A stretch of DNA of 36,576 bases from CAZZKE01 sp964655005 (GTDB taxonomy: Bacteria; Pseudomonadota; Alphaproteobacteria; Rhodospirillales; JABHCV01). The notes beneath the pieces are model-generated. The model worked only from the letters and a program-made list of their open reading frames with translations. It ran no database searches and was not told the origin of the DNA. The translations under genes were made by a program, and so were the position numbers. The DNA lies in contig CAZZKE010000024.1 of NCBI GenBank assembly GCA_964655005.1, positions 1-36,576 of the forward strand, given 5' to 3'. Position 1 is the stretch's first letter. Every line of letters begins with the position of its first letter. Shown one piece after another: positions 17,238 through 25,277 of the stretch.

Positions 17238-18296
17238 ATGGCGGGAAATATGACCAAACTGGCGATCATCGCCGGATTGACGGCCCTGAAAATGCCGGGA
17301 CCGGTATCCGGTCTGTTGTATGCGGGACGGCGAATCAGCAAGGATGGCCTGTTGCTCGACGCCAAGGCGCAATTGGTCTGCGATATCGTCGAACTGGTCC
17401 GCACGACCCCCGTCAAGGATCTGACACCGGCGCAAAGCCGTGCTCAACTGGCCACCTTCGCGCGTTTGCTGGGCGGCAAACCGGCGGCGGTCGCGGCGGT
17501 CGAAGAACTAATTATTCCGGGGCCGGAGGGAAATATCCCGGCCCGCCTGTACCGCCCCCTTGACGCCCCGCAGGGCCCCTTGCCGGTACTGCTGTTTTAT
17601 CATGGCGGCGGCTGGATTCAGGGCGATCTGGAAACCCACGATCAACCCTGCCGCCTGCTCGCCAACGGCTCCCGATGCCTGGTGCTGGCGATTGATTACC
17701 GTCTCGCCCCGGAACACAAGTTTCCGGCGGCGGTAGATGACTGCCTGGCGGCGTTTCGCTGGCTCCGCGATAACGGCGCCGAAATAGGCGGTGACGGCGA
17801 CCGTATAGCGGTCGGCGGCGATTCCGCCGGCGGCAACCTGGCCGCCGTGGTCTGTCAACAAATCGCCCGGGCCGGCGAGGCCGGACCCAAATTCCAGTTG
17901 TTGATTTATCCGGCCACCGACTACCGCCTGGCCAGCCGCTCGTTCGAATTGTTCGCCGATGGCTTTTTCCTGACCCGCGAGCGTATCGAGTGGTACCTGG
18001 GACTGTACCTGGACAACCCGGACGAACAGGGACCGGACCCGCGCTTTTCACCCTGCCTGACCGAAGACCTTGGGGGGCAGCCGCCGGCGCTGGTCATCAC
18101 CGCCGGTTTCGACCCCCTGCGCGATGAGGGCCACGACTACCACCGGCGGCTGCTGGCCGCCGGCGTCAAGTCCGACCACCTGCAATACGACGGCATGATC
18201 CACGCCTTTATCAACATGGCCGGGGTATTGCCGCAGGGACGGGACGCGCTGGCGCGGTCGGCGGCGGCGCTTAATACCAAATTGCAGAAAGAATGA
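17238..18296 (+). CDS. Alpha/beta hydrolase, hormone-sensitive-lipase (GDXG) family esterase
   Basis: A 352-residue carboxylesterase-like enzyme. The oxyanion-hole motif HGGGW begins at H122 and the nucleophile is S196 in GGDSAGGN, both diagnostic of the HSL group. The acid is probably the Asp in TAGFDPLRDEG and the base the His in DGMIHAFINM near the C-terminus. These enzymes cleave short acyl esters, usually in the cytoplasm. Its first 80 residues form the variable cap. The ATG at 17238 follows a weak ACAAGG; another in-frame ATG lies four codons later. It stands between divergent and convergent neighbours and seems monocistronic. The natural substrate is unknown. Confidence 0.92.
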   Translation: MAGNMTKLAIIAGLTALKMPGPVSGLLYAGRRISKDGLLLDAKAQLVCDIVELVRTTPVKDLTPAQSRAQLATFARLLGGKPAAVAAVEELIIPGPEGNIPARLYRPLDAPQGPLPVLLFYHGGGWIQGDLETHDQPCRLLANGSRCLVLAIDYRLAPEHKFPAAVDDCLAAFRWLRDNGAEIGGDGDRIAVGGDSAGGNLAAVVCQQIARAGEAGPKFQLLIYPATDYRLASRSFELFADGFFLTRERIEWYLGLYLDNPDEQGPDPRFSPCLTEDLGGQPPALVITAGFDPLRDEGHDYHRRLLAAGVKSDHLQYDGMIHAFINMAGVLPQGRDALARSAAALNTKLQKE

Positions 18297-18330
18297 CTTA
18301 TAGAAATTCTACCGGCGCTTTTCTGGTTTC

Positions 18331-20613
18331 CTAAGGACCGGCCCGTTCCGCCTTCTGGGCATCGACCACGGCCAGCGCGCTCATGTTAATCAGGCCGCGT
18401 ACGGTAATTGACGGGGTGACGATATGCACCGGCCTGGCCAGACCCAGCAGAATCGGCCCTACCGATACCCCCTCTCCCAGCGATTTAAGCAGGTTAAACG
18501 CCGTGTTGGCGGCATCCAGGGTCGGCAGGATCATAAGATTGGCCTGGCCCTTCAACAATGAATTGGGAAACACCCTTTCACGCAATTCTTCGTTCAGGGC
18601 GGCGTCGGCGTGCATTTCGCCTTCCACATGCAGTTCCGGGGCGACCTCGGCCAGGCGTTTGACGGCGGCCGCCATTTTCCGCGCCGTCGCGGTATTGGCC
18701 GAACCGAAATTGGAATGGGACAGCAGGGCAATTTTCGGTTCAATGCCGAATCGCCGCACGGATTCCGCCGCCATGATGGTCATTTCAACCAGTTCCTCGA
18801 CCGTCGGCTCGGGCGTAACATGGGTGTCGCAGAAAAAGAACGTGCCCTTCGGCAGGATCAGCGCGCTCATCGCCGAGAGATCACGGCCGCCGTCTTTCAG
18901 CCCGATAACATCGCGCACATAGCGGACATGCCAGTCGTACTGGCCATAGGTGCCGCAAATCATGGTGTCGGCCTCGCCGCGCAGCATCATCAGGGCCGCA
19001 ATGACCGTAGTGTTGGTCCTGACGATGGTTCGGGCGGCTTCCGGCGATACCCCCTTGCGTTCCATCAGGGCGTGAAATTGCCGCCAATAGGAATCGTATC
19101 TGGGATCGTCTTCCGGATTGACGATCTCGAAATGCCTGCCCGGCTCGATCCTCAGCCCCAATCGCTCGATCCGGGCCTTGACCACTTCGGGGCGGCCAAT
19201 CAGGATCGGTCGGGCCAGGCCCTCGTCGATGATCGACTGCGTAGCCCTTAGTACGCGCCGGGATTCGCCTTCGGTAAAGACCAGGCGCTTGGGGTTTTGC
19301 TTGGCCCGTTCGAATATCGGTTTCATCAACATGCCCGAACGGAAAACGAACCGGCCCAGGCTTTCCTGATAGGCCGCGAAATCTTCTATGGGGCGGGTGG
19401 CAACGCCGCTGGCCATCGCCGCACGGGCCACCGCCGGGGCAATTTCGATGATCAGGCGGGGGTCGAATGGCTTGGGGATCAGGTAGTCCGGCCCGAACTT
19501 CAGGTCTTCGCCACGATAGGCCGAGGCGACAATTTCCGACGATTCCGCCATCGCCAGATCGGCCAGGGCGGTAACGCAGGCGATTTTCATTTCCTCGTTA
19601 ATAGTGGTCGCCCCGACATCGAGGGCGCCGCGAAAAATAAACGGAAAACACAATACATTATTGACTTGGTTGGGATAGTCGGAACGCCCGGTGGCGATCA
19701 CCGCGTCGGGCGCCGCGGCGCGGGCCTGATCGGGGGAAATTTCCGGCAGCGGATTGGCCAGCGCCATGATCATCGGCTTGCTGGCCATGCGCTTGACCAT
19801 CTCGGGAGTAAGCACCCCGGGCGCCGAAAGCCCCAAGAAGACATCGGCGCCGTCGATCACCTGATCCAGCGTACGAGCCTGCGTTTCGATGGCGTAGCGG
19901 GATTTATGTTCGTCCATTTCCTCGCTGCGACCGACATATACGACGCCGATGCGATCGACCAGGGTAACATTTTCAGGAGCCAGGCCCAGGCTGACCAACA
20001 GGTCCAGACAGGCGATGCCGGCCGCGCCGCCGCCGGTCGAGACCAGCTTGACGTTTTCTAGGGATTTACCGACCACGCGAAGGCCGTTCAGCACCGCCGC
20101 GCCGGCGACGATAGCGGTGCCGTGCTGGTCGTCATGGAACACCGGGATTTTCATGCGCCGGCGCAACTCGCGCTCGACCCGGAAACATTCCGGGGCCTTG
20201 ATATCTTCCAGGTTTATCGCCCCGAAGGTCGGCTCCAGGCTGGCGACGATATCGATCAACTTGGCCGGATCGGTTTCGTCGATTTCAATGTCGAAGACAT
20301 CGATGCCGGCGAATTTCTTGAACAGCACCGCCTTGCCTTCCATCACCGGCTTGGCAGCCAGCGGGCCAATCGCGCCCAGGCCCAGAACGGCGGTGCCGTT
20401 GCTCACCACGCCGACCAGATTGCCGCGCGCGGTAACGCTGGAAACCTGGACCGGATCATTGACGATTTCCTGACAGGCCACGGCCACGCCCGGCGAATAG
20501 GCCAGCGCCAGATCGAGTTGGGTGGTCAGCGGCTTGGTCGCCATTACCTGCAACTTGCCGGGCGTCGGCAGGCGGTGATAATCGAGCGCCGCGTCGGTAA
20601 AATCTTCGGCCAT
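18331..20613 (-). CDS. maeB: NADP-dependent malic enzyme with phosphotransacetylase-like C-terminal domain
   Basis: A 760-residue MaeB-type malic enzyme that decarboxylates malate to pyruvate with reduction of NADP. The catalytic part (about 1-430) contains LALAYSPGVAVACQEI, FHDDQHGTAIV and the dinucleotide loop STGGGAAGIACLDLL. The C-terminal 320 residues resemble phosphotransacetylase (for example RLVFTEGESRRVLRA and SNFGSANTATARKMAAAV); in MaeB proteins this tail is regulatory, responding to acetyl-CoA, and usually not catalytic. Length and layout are standard for proteobacteria. GGAG lies about 10 bp before the ATG. The gene is divergent from the GDPD gene, 107 bp away. Confidence 0.97.
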   Translation of the reverse strand: MAEDFTDAALDYHRLPTPGKLQVMATKPLTTQLDLALAYSPGVAVACQEIVNDPVQVSSVTARGNLVGVVSNGTAVLGLGAIGPLAAKPVMEGKAVLFKKFAGIDVFDIEIDETDPAKLIDIVASLEPTFGAINLEDIKAPECFRVERELRRRMKIPVFHDDQHGTAIVAGAAVLNGLRVVGKSLENVKLVSTGGGAAGIACLDLLVSLGLAPENVTLVDRIGVVYVGRSEEMDEHKSRYAIETQARTLDQVIDGADVFLGLSAPGVLTPEMVKRMASKPMIMALANPLPEISPDQARAAAPDAVIATGRSDYPNQVNNVLCFPFIFRGALDVGATTINEEMKIACVTALADLAMAESSEIVASAYRGEDLKFGPDYLIPKPFDPRLIIEIAPAVARAAMASGVATRPIEDFAAYQESLGRFVFRSGMLMKPIFERAKQNPKRLVFTEGESRRVLRATQSIIDEGLARPILIGRPEVVKARIERLGLRIEPGRHFEIVNPEDDPRYDSYWRQFHALMERKGVSPEAARTIVRTNTTVIAALMMLRGEADTMICGTYGQYDWHVRYVRDVIGLKDGGRDLSAMSALILPKGTFFFCDTHVTPEPTVEELVEMTIMAAESVRRFGIEPKIALLSHSNFGSANTATARKMAAAVKRLAEVAPELHVEGEMHADAALNEELRERVFPNSLLKGQANLMILPTLDAANTAFNLLKSLGEGVSVGPILLGLARPVHIVTPSITVRGLINMSALAVVDAQKAERAGP

Positions 20614-20720
20614 TCCCTGTCTCCGGACATCCCCGTCTTTTCGCCGATCATGTTAACAGATGACCGCCCGCCATGATATGCTGCAGCGACTTTTTTCCCA
20701 ACCGCCGGAAATACATCGGA

Positions 20721-21455
20721 ATGGACGACCCCGATACGCCACCATTTCTGATCGGCCATCGCGGAGCCTGTGGGCGCGCCCCGGAAAATACCCTCGGCTC
20801 GATCCGCAAGGCCGCCGAACTGGCCCTGCGCTGGGTCGAATTCGACGCCATGCTGTGCGCCGACGATCAAATTATCCTGTTCCATGACGACCAACTGGAC
20901 CGCATCACCGGACGCGACGGGAAGACCGCGGAAACGCCGCTGGCGGCGCTTCGCGTCATGGACGCCGGCAGCTGGTTTTCGAAAGACTTCGCGGGTGAAA
21001 AAATCCCGACGCTGGAAGAAGCCTTCGCCTTGCTTGGTGAACTGGGCCTGGGCGCGGTGGTTGAAATAAAGCCGAGCGAAGGACGCGGCGTCGCGACCGG
21101 GGCGCTGGTCGCGGCGGCGGTGCGGGACCGCTGGCCGCGCCACCTGCCGGTCCCGATAATCTCCAGCTTCAACGAACAAGGCCTGGCCCAGGCCCGTGAT
21201 CTGGCCCCGGATATTCCGCGCGCCCTGAACCTGTACAAAAGCCTGGATGGCTGGCGGGACAAACTGCTGAAATATGACTGCGTGGCGCTGCATTGTCTGG
21301 AAACGCTGGTCGACCGACCGACGGTAGCGGCGATCACCGGGCTCGGCTATGATCTACGCTGTTTCACGGTCAATGACCCCAAGCGCGCCCGGCGGCTGCG
21401 GTCCTGGGGGGTGGCCTCGGTATTTACCGATTACCCGGACCGACTTGGCCAATGA
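20721..21455 (+). CDS. Glycerophosphodiester phosphodiesterase (UgpQ-like)
   Basis: A 244-residue GDPD that hydrolyses glycerophosphodiesters to glycerol-3-phosphate and an alcohol. The N-terminal catalytic motif FLIGHRGACGRAPENT carries H13 and R14, followed by the metal ligands in VEFDAML and the second histidine in LFHDDQLDRITG. The glutamate/lysine motif VVEIKPSE follows. No signal peptide is seen, so it is cytoplasmic like UgpQ. ATG 20721 matches the family N-terminus; an upstream ATG at 20673 would add 16 unlikely residues. Only 19 bp separate it from the next gene, so the two probably share a transcript. Confidence 0.93.
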   Translation: MDDPDTPPFLIGHRGACGRAPENTLGSIRKAAELALRWVEFDAMLCADDQIILFHDDQLDRITGRDGKTAETPLAALRVMDAGSWFSKDFAGEKIPTLEEAFALLGELGLGAVVEIKPSEGRGVATGALVAAAVRDRWPRHLPVPIISSFNEQGLAQARDLAPDIPRALNLYKSLDGWRDKLLKYDCVALHCLETLVDRPTVAAITGLGYDLRCFTVNDPKRARRLRSWGVASVFTDYPDRLGQ

Positions 21456-21474
21456 TCGCAACGGAAAACACCTG

Positions 21475-22605
21475 ATGCCAAACACCCTGATCGTCGATGA
21501 CGATACACACATCGAAACCCTGTTTAAAAACAGTGGCGGCGGTAATGACTTCACCTTCGCCCACTCCGACGAAGACGCGCTGGCCATATTACAGGGCCGG
21601 GATGATATCGATATCGCCCTGGTCGCCATCGACAGCGATGTAATCGGCGGCATGGGCCTGTTCAAACGGCTGCGCGATCGGCGGCTGCGGATACCACGAA
21701 TCGCCCTGACTTCGGGCAGCGACCTGCAACTGATTCGCGGCGCCATGAACGACGGCGCCGTTGACTTCCTGACCAAGCCGGTATCGGTCGATGACCTGAA
21801 CGCCACCATCGACAAGGTCTACAAGGATTGCGAGGCCCGCCGCGAGGCCTGGCGAACGGAATCCGAACTGGCCGCGATCCGCCGCGAGATCGATATCGCC
21901 GGGACCATTCAAAAACGCATCCTGCCCCGGAAATTTCCCGAACGGGACGATCTTGACCTGTTCGCCAGAACCACCCCGGCCAGGGATATCGGCGGCGATT
22001 TCTATGATTTTTTCGATCTGGGCGCCGACAAAATGGCGCTGGTCGTGGCCGATGTTTCCGGCAAGGGGGTCCCGGCCGCCTTTTTCATGGCCGTGGCGCG
22101 GACCCTGATCCGGGCCACGGCGACCCAGGAAGAACAACCCGGACGCTGCCTGGAACGGGTAAACTCACTGCTTTTTCATCACGATATTCCGGGCATGTTC
22201 GTGTCCGTCTTCTACGGCATCCTGGACACCGAATCGTGGACCATGACCTATGCCAACGGGGGCCACCTGCCGCCCTACTTAATTCCCGGCGGCGATGGCC
22301 AGGTTGTCGCCCTGGGCGGCGGCGACGGGGTCGTGCTGGGGGTTCAGGAAGGTATTCCATACGAGCAGGAAACCGTCGCCATCGAGCCCGGGGCGACACT
22401 GTTTTTCTATACCGACGGCCTGACCGAGGCGTTTGACGTTAACCGCAACCAGTTTTCCGACGAACGGCTGCTGGAATATTTAATCGACAACCGCAGCCTG
22501 TCGGCCCACGCCCTGACCGACAACGTGTTCGCGTTTGTCAACCTGTTCACCGGCGAGGCCCCGCAATCCGATGACATAACTTCGCTGGCGATCAAGCGGT
22601 TTTAG
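21475..22605 (+). CDS. Receiver/PP2C-type (SpoIIE/RsbU) serine phosphatase
   Basis: A 376-residue response regulator whose output is a PP2C-like phosphatase. The receiver (about 1-120) has the acidic pocket D8-D10, likely acceptor D53 (ALVAID), a Thr in IALTSGSD and the Lys in FLTKPVS. The SpoIIE domain has metal-binding motifs DIGGDFYDFF, VADVSGKGVPAAFFMA and the C-terminal SDDITSLAIKRF. Such proteins dephosphorylate an anti-sigma-factor antagonist in partner-switching circuits. No STAS antagonist or anti-sigma kinase lies next to it. The start at ATG 21475 is chosen because the receiver begins at once (MPNTLIVDDD). Confidence 0.94.
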   Translation: MPNTLIVDDDTHIETLFKNSGGGNDFTFAHSDEDALAILQGRDDIDIALVAIDSDVIGGMGLFKRLRDRRLRIPRIALTSGSDLQLIRGAMNDGAVDFLTKPVSVDDLNATIDKVYKDCEARREAWRTESELAAIRREIDIAGTIQKRILPRKFPERDDLDLFARTTPARDIGGDFYDFFDLGADKMALVVADVSGKGVPAAFFMAVARTLIRATATQEEQPGRCLERVNSLLFHHDIPGMFVSVFYGILDTESWTMTYANGGHLPPYLIPGGDGQVVALGGGDGVVLGVQEGIPYEQETVAIEPGATLFFYTDGLTEAFDVNRNQFSDERLLEYLIDNRSLSAHALTDNVFAFVNLFTGEAPQSDDITSLAIKRF

Positions 22606-22730
22606 AACATGTCATGGCTTCGGGATGAGCCGGTGAGTTCCCTGACGATTTCAACCGCCGGCGGAATATCGCCGATGGCCCCGTCCCGCACCGTCCTGAG
22701 CGCCCGTTCGGGCGAGCCAACCCGAACCAT
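22602..22730 (-). other. Doubtful 42-codon frame in the 298-bp space before the MFS gene
   Basis: The region 22606-22903 has no confident gene. One minus-strand frame encodes a protein-like 42-residue stretch (PERALRTVRDGAIGDIPPAV, EIVRELTGSS) that is open up to a TGA at 22773-22775. It has no ribosome-binding site, and its stop overlaps the end of the phosphatase gene. It may be a remnant C-terminus or chance. Confidence 0.15.
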
Positions 22731-22903
22731 GCTGACGATGCCGGCGTTCTTGGCCCGGGCGGTAAAATTCCGTCAACCGGCTATTCTTCTTGTCGTATTG
22801 AATCATTGCAGACATCATAAATACAGCACCTGTAAACGTAAGGACCCTGCCCCATGCAGCCGCCCCGCGACCGAGTACGACACCGTTTCCGCACCGCAGA
22901 TCG

Positions 22904-24624
22904 TTGCAAGCGGCCATTTCGGTGAGCGAGACCGCTTCTGCCACCGCCCTGACCCGGGCTCAGGAAAAACTGGTGCTGGTGACCACGGCAGTGGTCAGCG
23001 GCATGGGTTTCGCCGACATGACGGCGGTCAACACCGCCCTGCCGATCATCCAGACGGAACTGGCCATGGACGCCACCAGCGCCCATTGGGTTGCCGAGAT
23101 ATATCTGCTGTTCGTGGCCTCGCTGATGATGATGGGCGGGGCCCTGGGCGACCGTTTCGGGCGACGGCGTATTCTGCGCTACGGGATCATCGCCTTCGCC
23201 GCTTCTTCGGTGTTGTGCGCGGCATCGGGTTCCGCCGCCACGCTGATCCTGGGCCGGGCCGCCCAGGGCATCGCGGCGGCGCTGGCCATGCCGTCCAGCC
23301 TGGCCCTGCTGAATGCCTGCTTCCCGCCCGAACGGCGGGGCCGGGCGGTCGGTTCGTGGGCGGCCATCACTTCGATGATGATCCCGCTGGGGCCGGTGGT
23401 CGGCGGGGCGGCGGTCGATCTGCTGTCGTGGCAATGGATTTTCCTGATTAACATCCCGATTTCGGCCTTTACCCTGTATACCCTGCGCGGAGTGCCGGCG
23501 CCGCCCTATGATCCGCCGGTCGGCGGCCGCCTGGATATCCCCGGCGTCACGGCCATCACGTTGGGCCTGGCGAGTCTGGTGTTCGGCCTGCTGGAAGGGG
23601 CCAGACGCGGCTTCGGCAATGACATCGTGATCGCCTCGCTGGCCGCCGCCGCCGTACTTTTACCCTTGTTCCTGATTATCGAAGCGACCCGTCGCGAGCC
23701 GATGTTGCCGCTGTGGATGTTCCGGCGGCGGGCCTTCGCCATGGCCAACCTGCAAACGGCGCTGTTCTTCGGCGGCTTCCACGGCGCTATTTTCCTGTTG
23801 CCGTTTTTCCTGATTCAGGTATTCGGTTATTCGGCCTTTCAGGCCGGTATCACGGCGCTGCCCGTATCGGCGGCAATTATTATAATGTCGACGCCGGTCG
23901 GGCGCTTTATGGACAGGTTCGGCCCCGGACCGCTGCTCGCTTTCGCCCCGTTTCTGGTCGCCGGCGGCCTTTATATGCTGGCCCGGGTGCCCGCCGACGG
24001 TGATTATCTGGGCGATATCCTGCCGGCTATTCTGGTGTTCGCCGGCGGCATCGGCTGTTACATCACGCCGATCACCACGGTCGCCATGAACGCCGCCGGC
24101 GAAGGCCGCAGCGGCCTGGCCTCGGGCGTCAACAATACCGTCGCCAGGGTCGCCGGCCTGATCGCCATCGCGCTGTTCGGGATTTTACTGACCACGGGTT
24201 TCACCGCCACCCTGACGCCGCGCCTGGACGGCCTGGGCCTGAATGCCGATCAGATGACCGCCGCCGCATCGCAGATCAAACGCCTGGGCGCCATGATCCC
24301 ACCCGAAACCCTGACCGGACCACAGGCCGAGGCCTTTCGCGNNNNNNNNNNNNNNNNNNNNNNNNNNNNNNNNNNNNNNNNNNNNNNNNNNNNNNNNNNN
24401 NNNNNNNNNNNNNNNNNNNNNNNNNNNNNNNNNNNNNNNNNGGCGCCATGATCCCACCCGAAACCCTGACCGGACCACAGGCCGAGGCCTTTCGCGTCGC
24501 CGTCCGTGAAGCCTTCGCCGACGGCTTCAAAAACGCGCTGATGGCGGCGGCCGGATTGCTGTTTCTGGCCGGTGTGGTCGGCGTCCTGGGCCTGCGAAAA
24601 ATCGGCGCCACACCGGGGGATTGA
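22904..24624 (+). CDS. MFS multidrug exporter, DHA2 (EmrB/QacA) type, interrupted by an assembly gap
   Basis: A 14-helix proton-driven drug/metabolite exporter of the inner membrane. Motif A (GGALGDRFGRRR) follows the second helix, and VNTALPIIQTEL near the N-terminus is typical of the DHA2 family. The start is a TTG at 22904 or a GTG at 22922; neither has a clear ribosome-binding site. The gene contains 100 N (24342-24441) flanked by identical 55-bp copies. Read literally the frame breaks; with one copy and the Ns removed (155 bp) the frame runs on to VREAFADGFKNALMAAAGLL and stops at 24622-24624, about 521 residues in all. The gene is therefore most likely intact in the genome. No TetR/MarR regulator or EmrA-like partner is adjacent. 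Confidence 0.9.
24287..24341. repeat. 55-bp direct repeat, left copy bordering the N run
   Basis: Begins GGCGCCATGATCCC and ends GGCCTTTCGCG, directly before the Ns. It is identical to 24442-24496. It is best explained as an unmerged contig overlap. Confidence 0.95.
24342..24441. other. Scaffold gap (100 N), probably artificial
   Basis: Exactly 100 unknown bases, the usual filler for a join of unknown length. The contigs on both sides end in the same 55 bp, so the real sequence probably has nothing missing here. Confidence 0.95.
24442..24496. repeat. 55-bp direct repeat, right copy bordering the N run
   Basis: Identical to 24287-24341 base for base and starts directly after the Ns. The offset of 155 bp between copies is what puts the two halves of the MFS gene out of frame. 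Confidence 0.95.
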
Positions 24625-24628
24625 TCGA

Positions 24629-25069
24629 TCAGCGATTCAAACACATCTGCGGCAGGCCGTTGCCAGTTTTCTCGACGGTCTTGAAATTCTCATCCAGATT
24701 ACACGATACCCGCTGCCGGAATGACGAGAAGCTGCGGAAAGAAACGACATCGACCGGTTCATCGAAATGGAATGTGACCCGCGTCCGGCCCGGCGCCGGC
24801 AACCGGGTAATACCGATTACTTCGCCGACAAATGGTTGGCCCAGATAGGTCCCGCTGACGCGCTCGCCAACCATTAACGGGGTGTCGTCATGGCCATTGC
24901 CGGCGGCTGCACACAGGACGTTCCAGTCTTTGTAACCCAACTGGTGGGCGAGGATTTCCAACGCCGAACTATGGGTGATGCGGTGGCCTTCCGCTTCTAA
25001 CTTCGTCCGCAGCCGCCCGGCCTGGGCTTTCAAGGATTGGACGGATGGAACAGATGTCGCTTCATTCAT
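24629..25069 (-). CDS. Small protein with glyoxalase-related N-terminal motif, function unknown
   Basis: A 146-residue soluble protein. Residues about 10-57 (LKAQAGRLRTKLEAEGHRIT, HSSALEILAHQLGYKDWNVL) match a helical motif I recall from small 'glyoxalase superfamily' proteins (Glyoxalase_8 type), common in Alphaproteobacteria. The second half looks like a small beta domain (GTYLGQPFVGEVIGITRL, TRVTFHFDEPVDVVSF). No catalytic residues can be assigned and the family has no established reaction that I know of. GAGG stands about 8 bp before the ATG. It is convergent with the MFS gene (4 bp between stops) and downstream of the flavoenzyme on the same strand, 208 bp away. That 208-bp space holds no credible gene. 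Confidence 0.8.
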   Translation of the reverse strand: MNEATSVPSVQSLKAQAGRLRTKLEAEGHRITHSSALEILAHQLGYKDWNVLCAAAGNGHDDTPLMVGERVSGTYLGQPFVGEVIGITRLPAPGRTRVTFHFDEPVDVVSFRSFSSFRQRVSCNLDENFKTVEKTGNGLPQMCLNR

Positions 25070-25277
25070 TATCTCGCCTCACGCCGTTTCACATGTGGTT
25101 CGATGAATGGTGCTCGCGTTGCCACTTAACCACACAAAAATGCGTCAGCGGATAAAATCAGTCAGCGGCTTCACCTTGGCGAAATGCCAGCGAGCGGCTG
25201 GGGCCGTTTCCCATGGTGGCGAACTTAATGATTCCTGCTTGCCGCGTCAATATACACGGTTTGCCGGGATTGTCCGG

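Noticed and set aside
22609..23451. 280-codon plus-strand frame overlapping the MFS start
   Set aside because: Its second half is an out-of-frame reading of the MFS gene; it has no ribosome-binding site and no family features.
24342..24441. MFS gene as a true pseudogene or frameshift
   Set aside because: The frame break exists only if the Ns and both repeat copies are taken literally; collapsing the duplicate restores it.
25144..25168. Twice repeated GTCAGCGG as an operator or array
   Set aside because: Two 8-bp copies are too few and too short to distinguish from chance.
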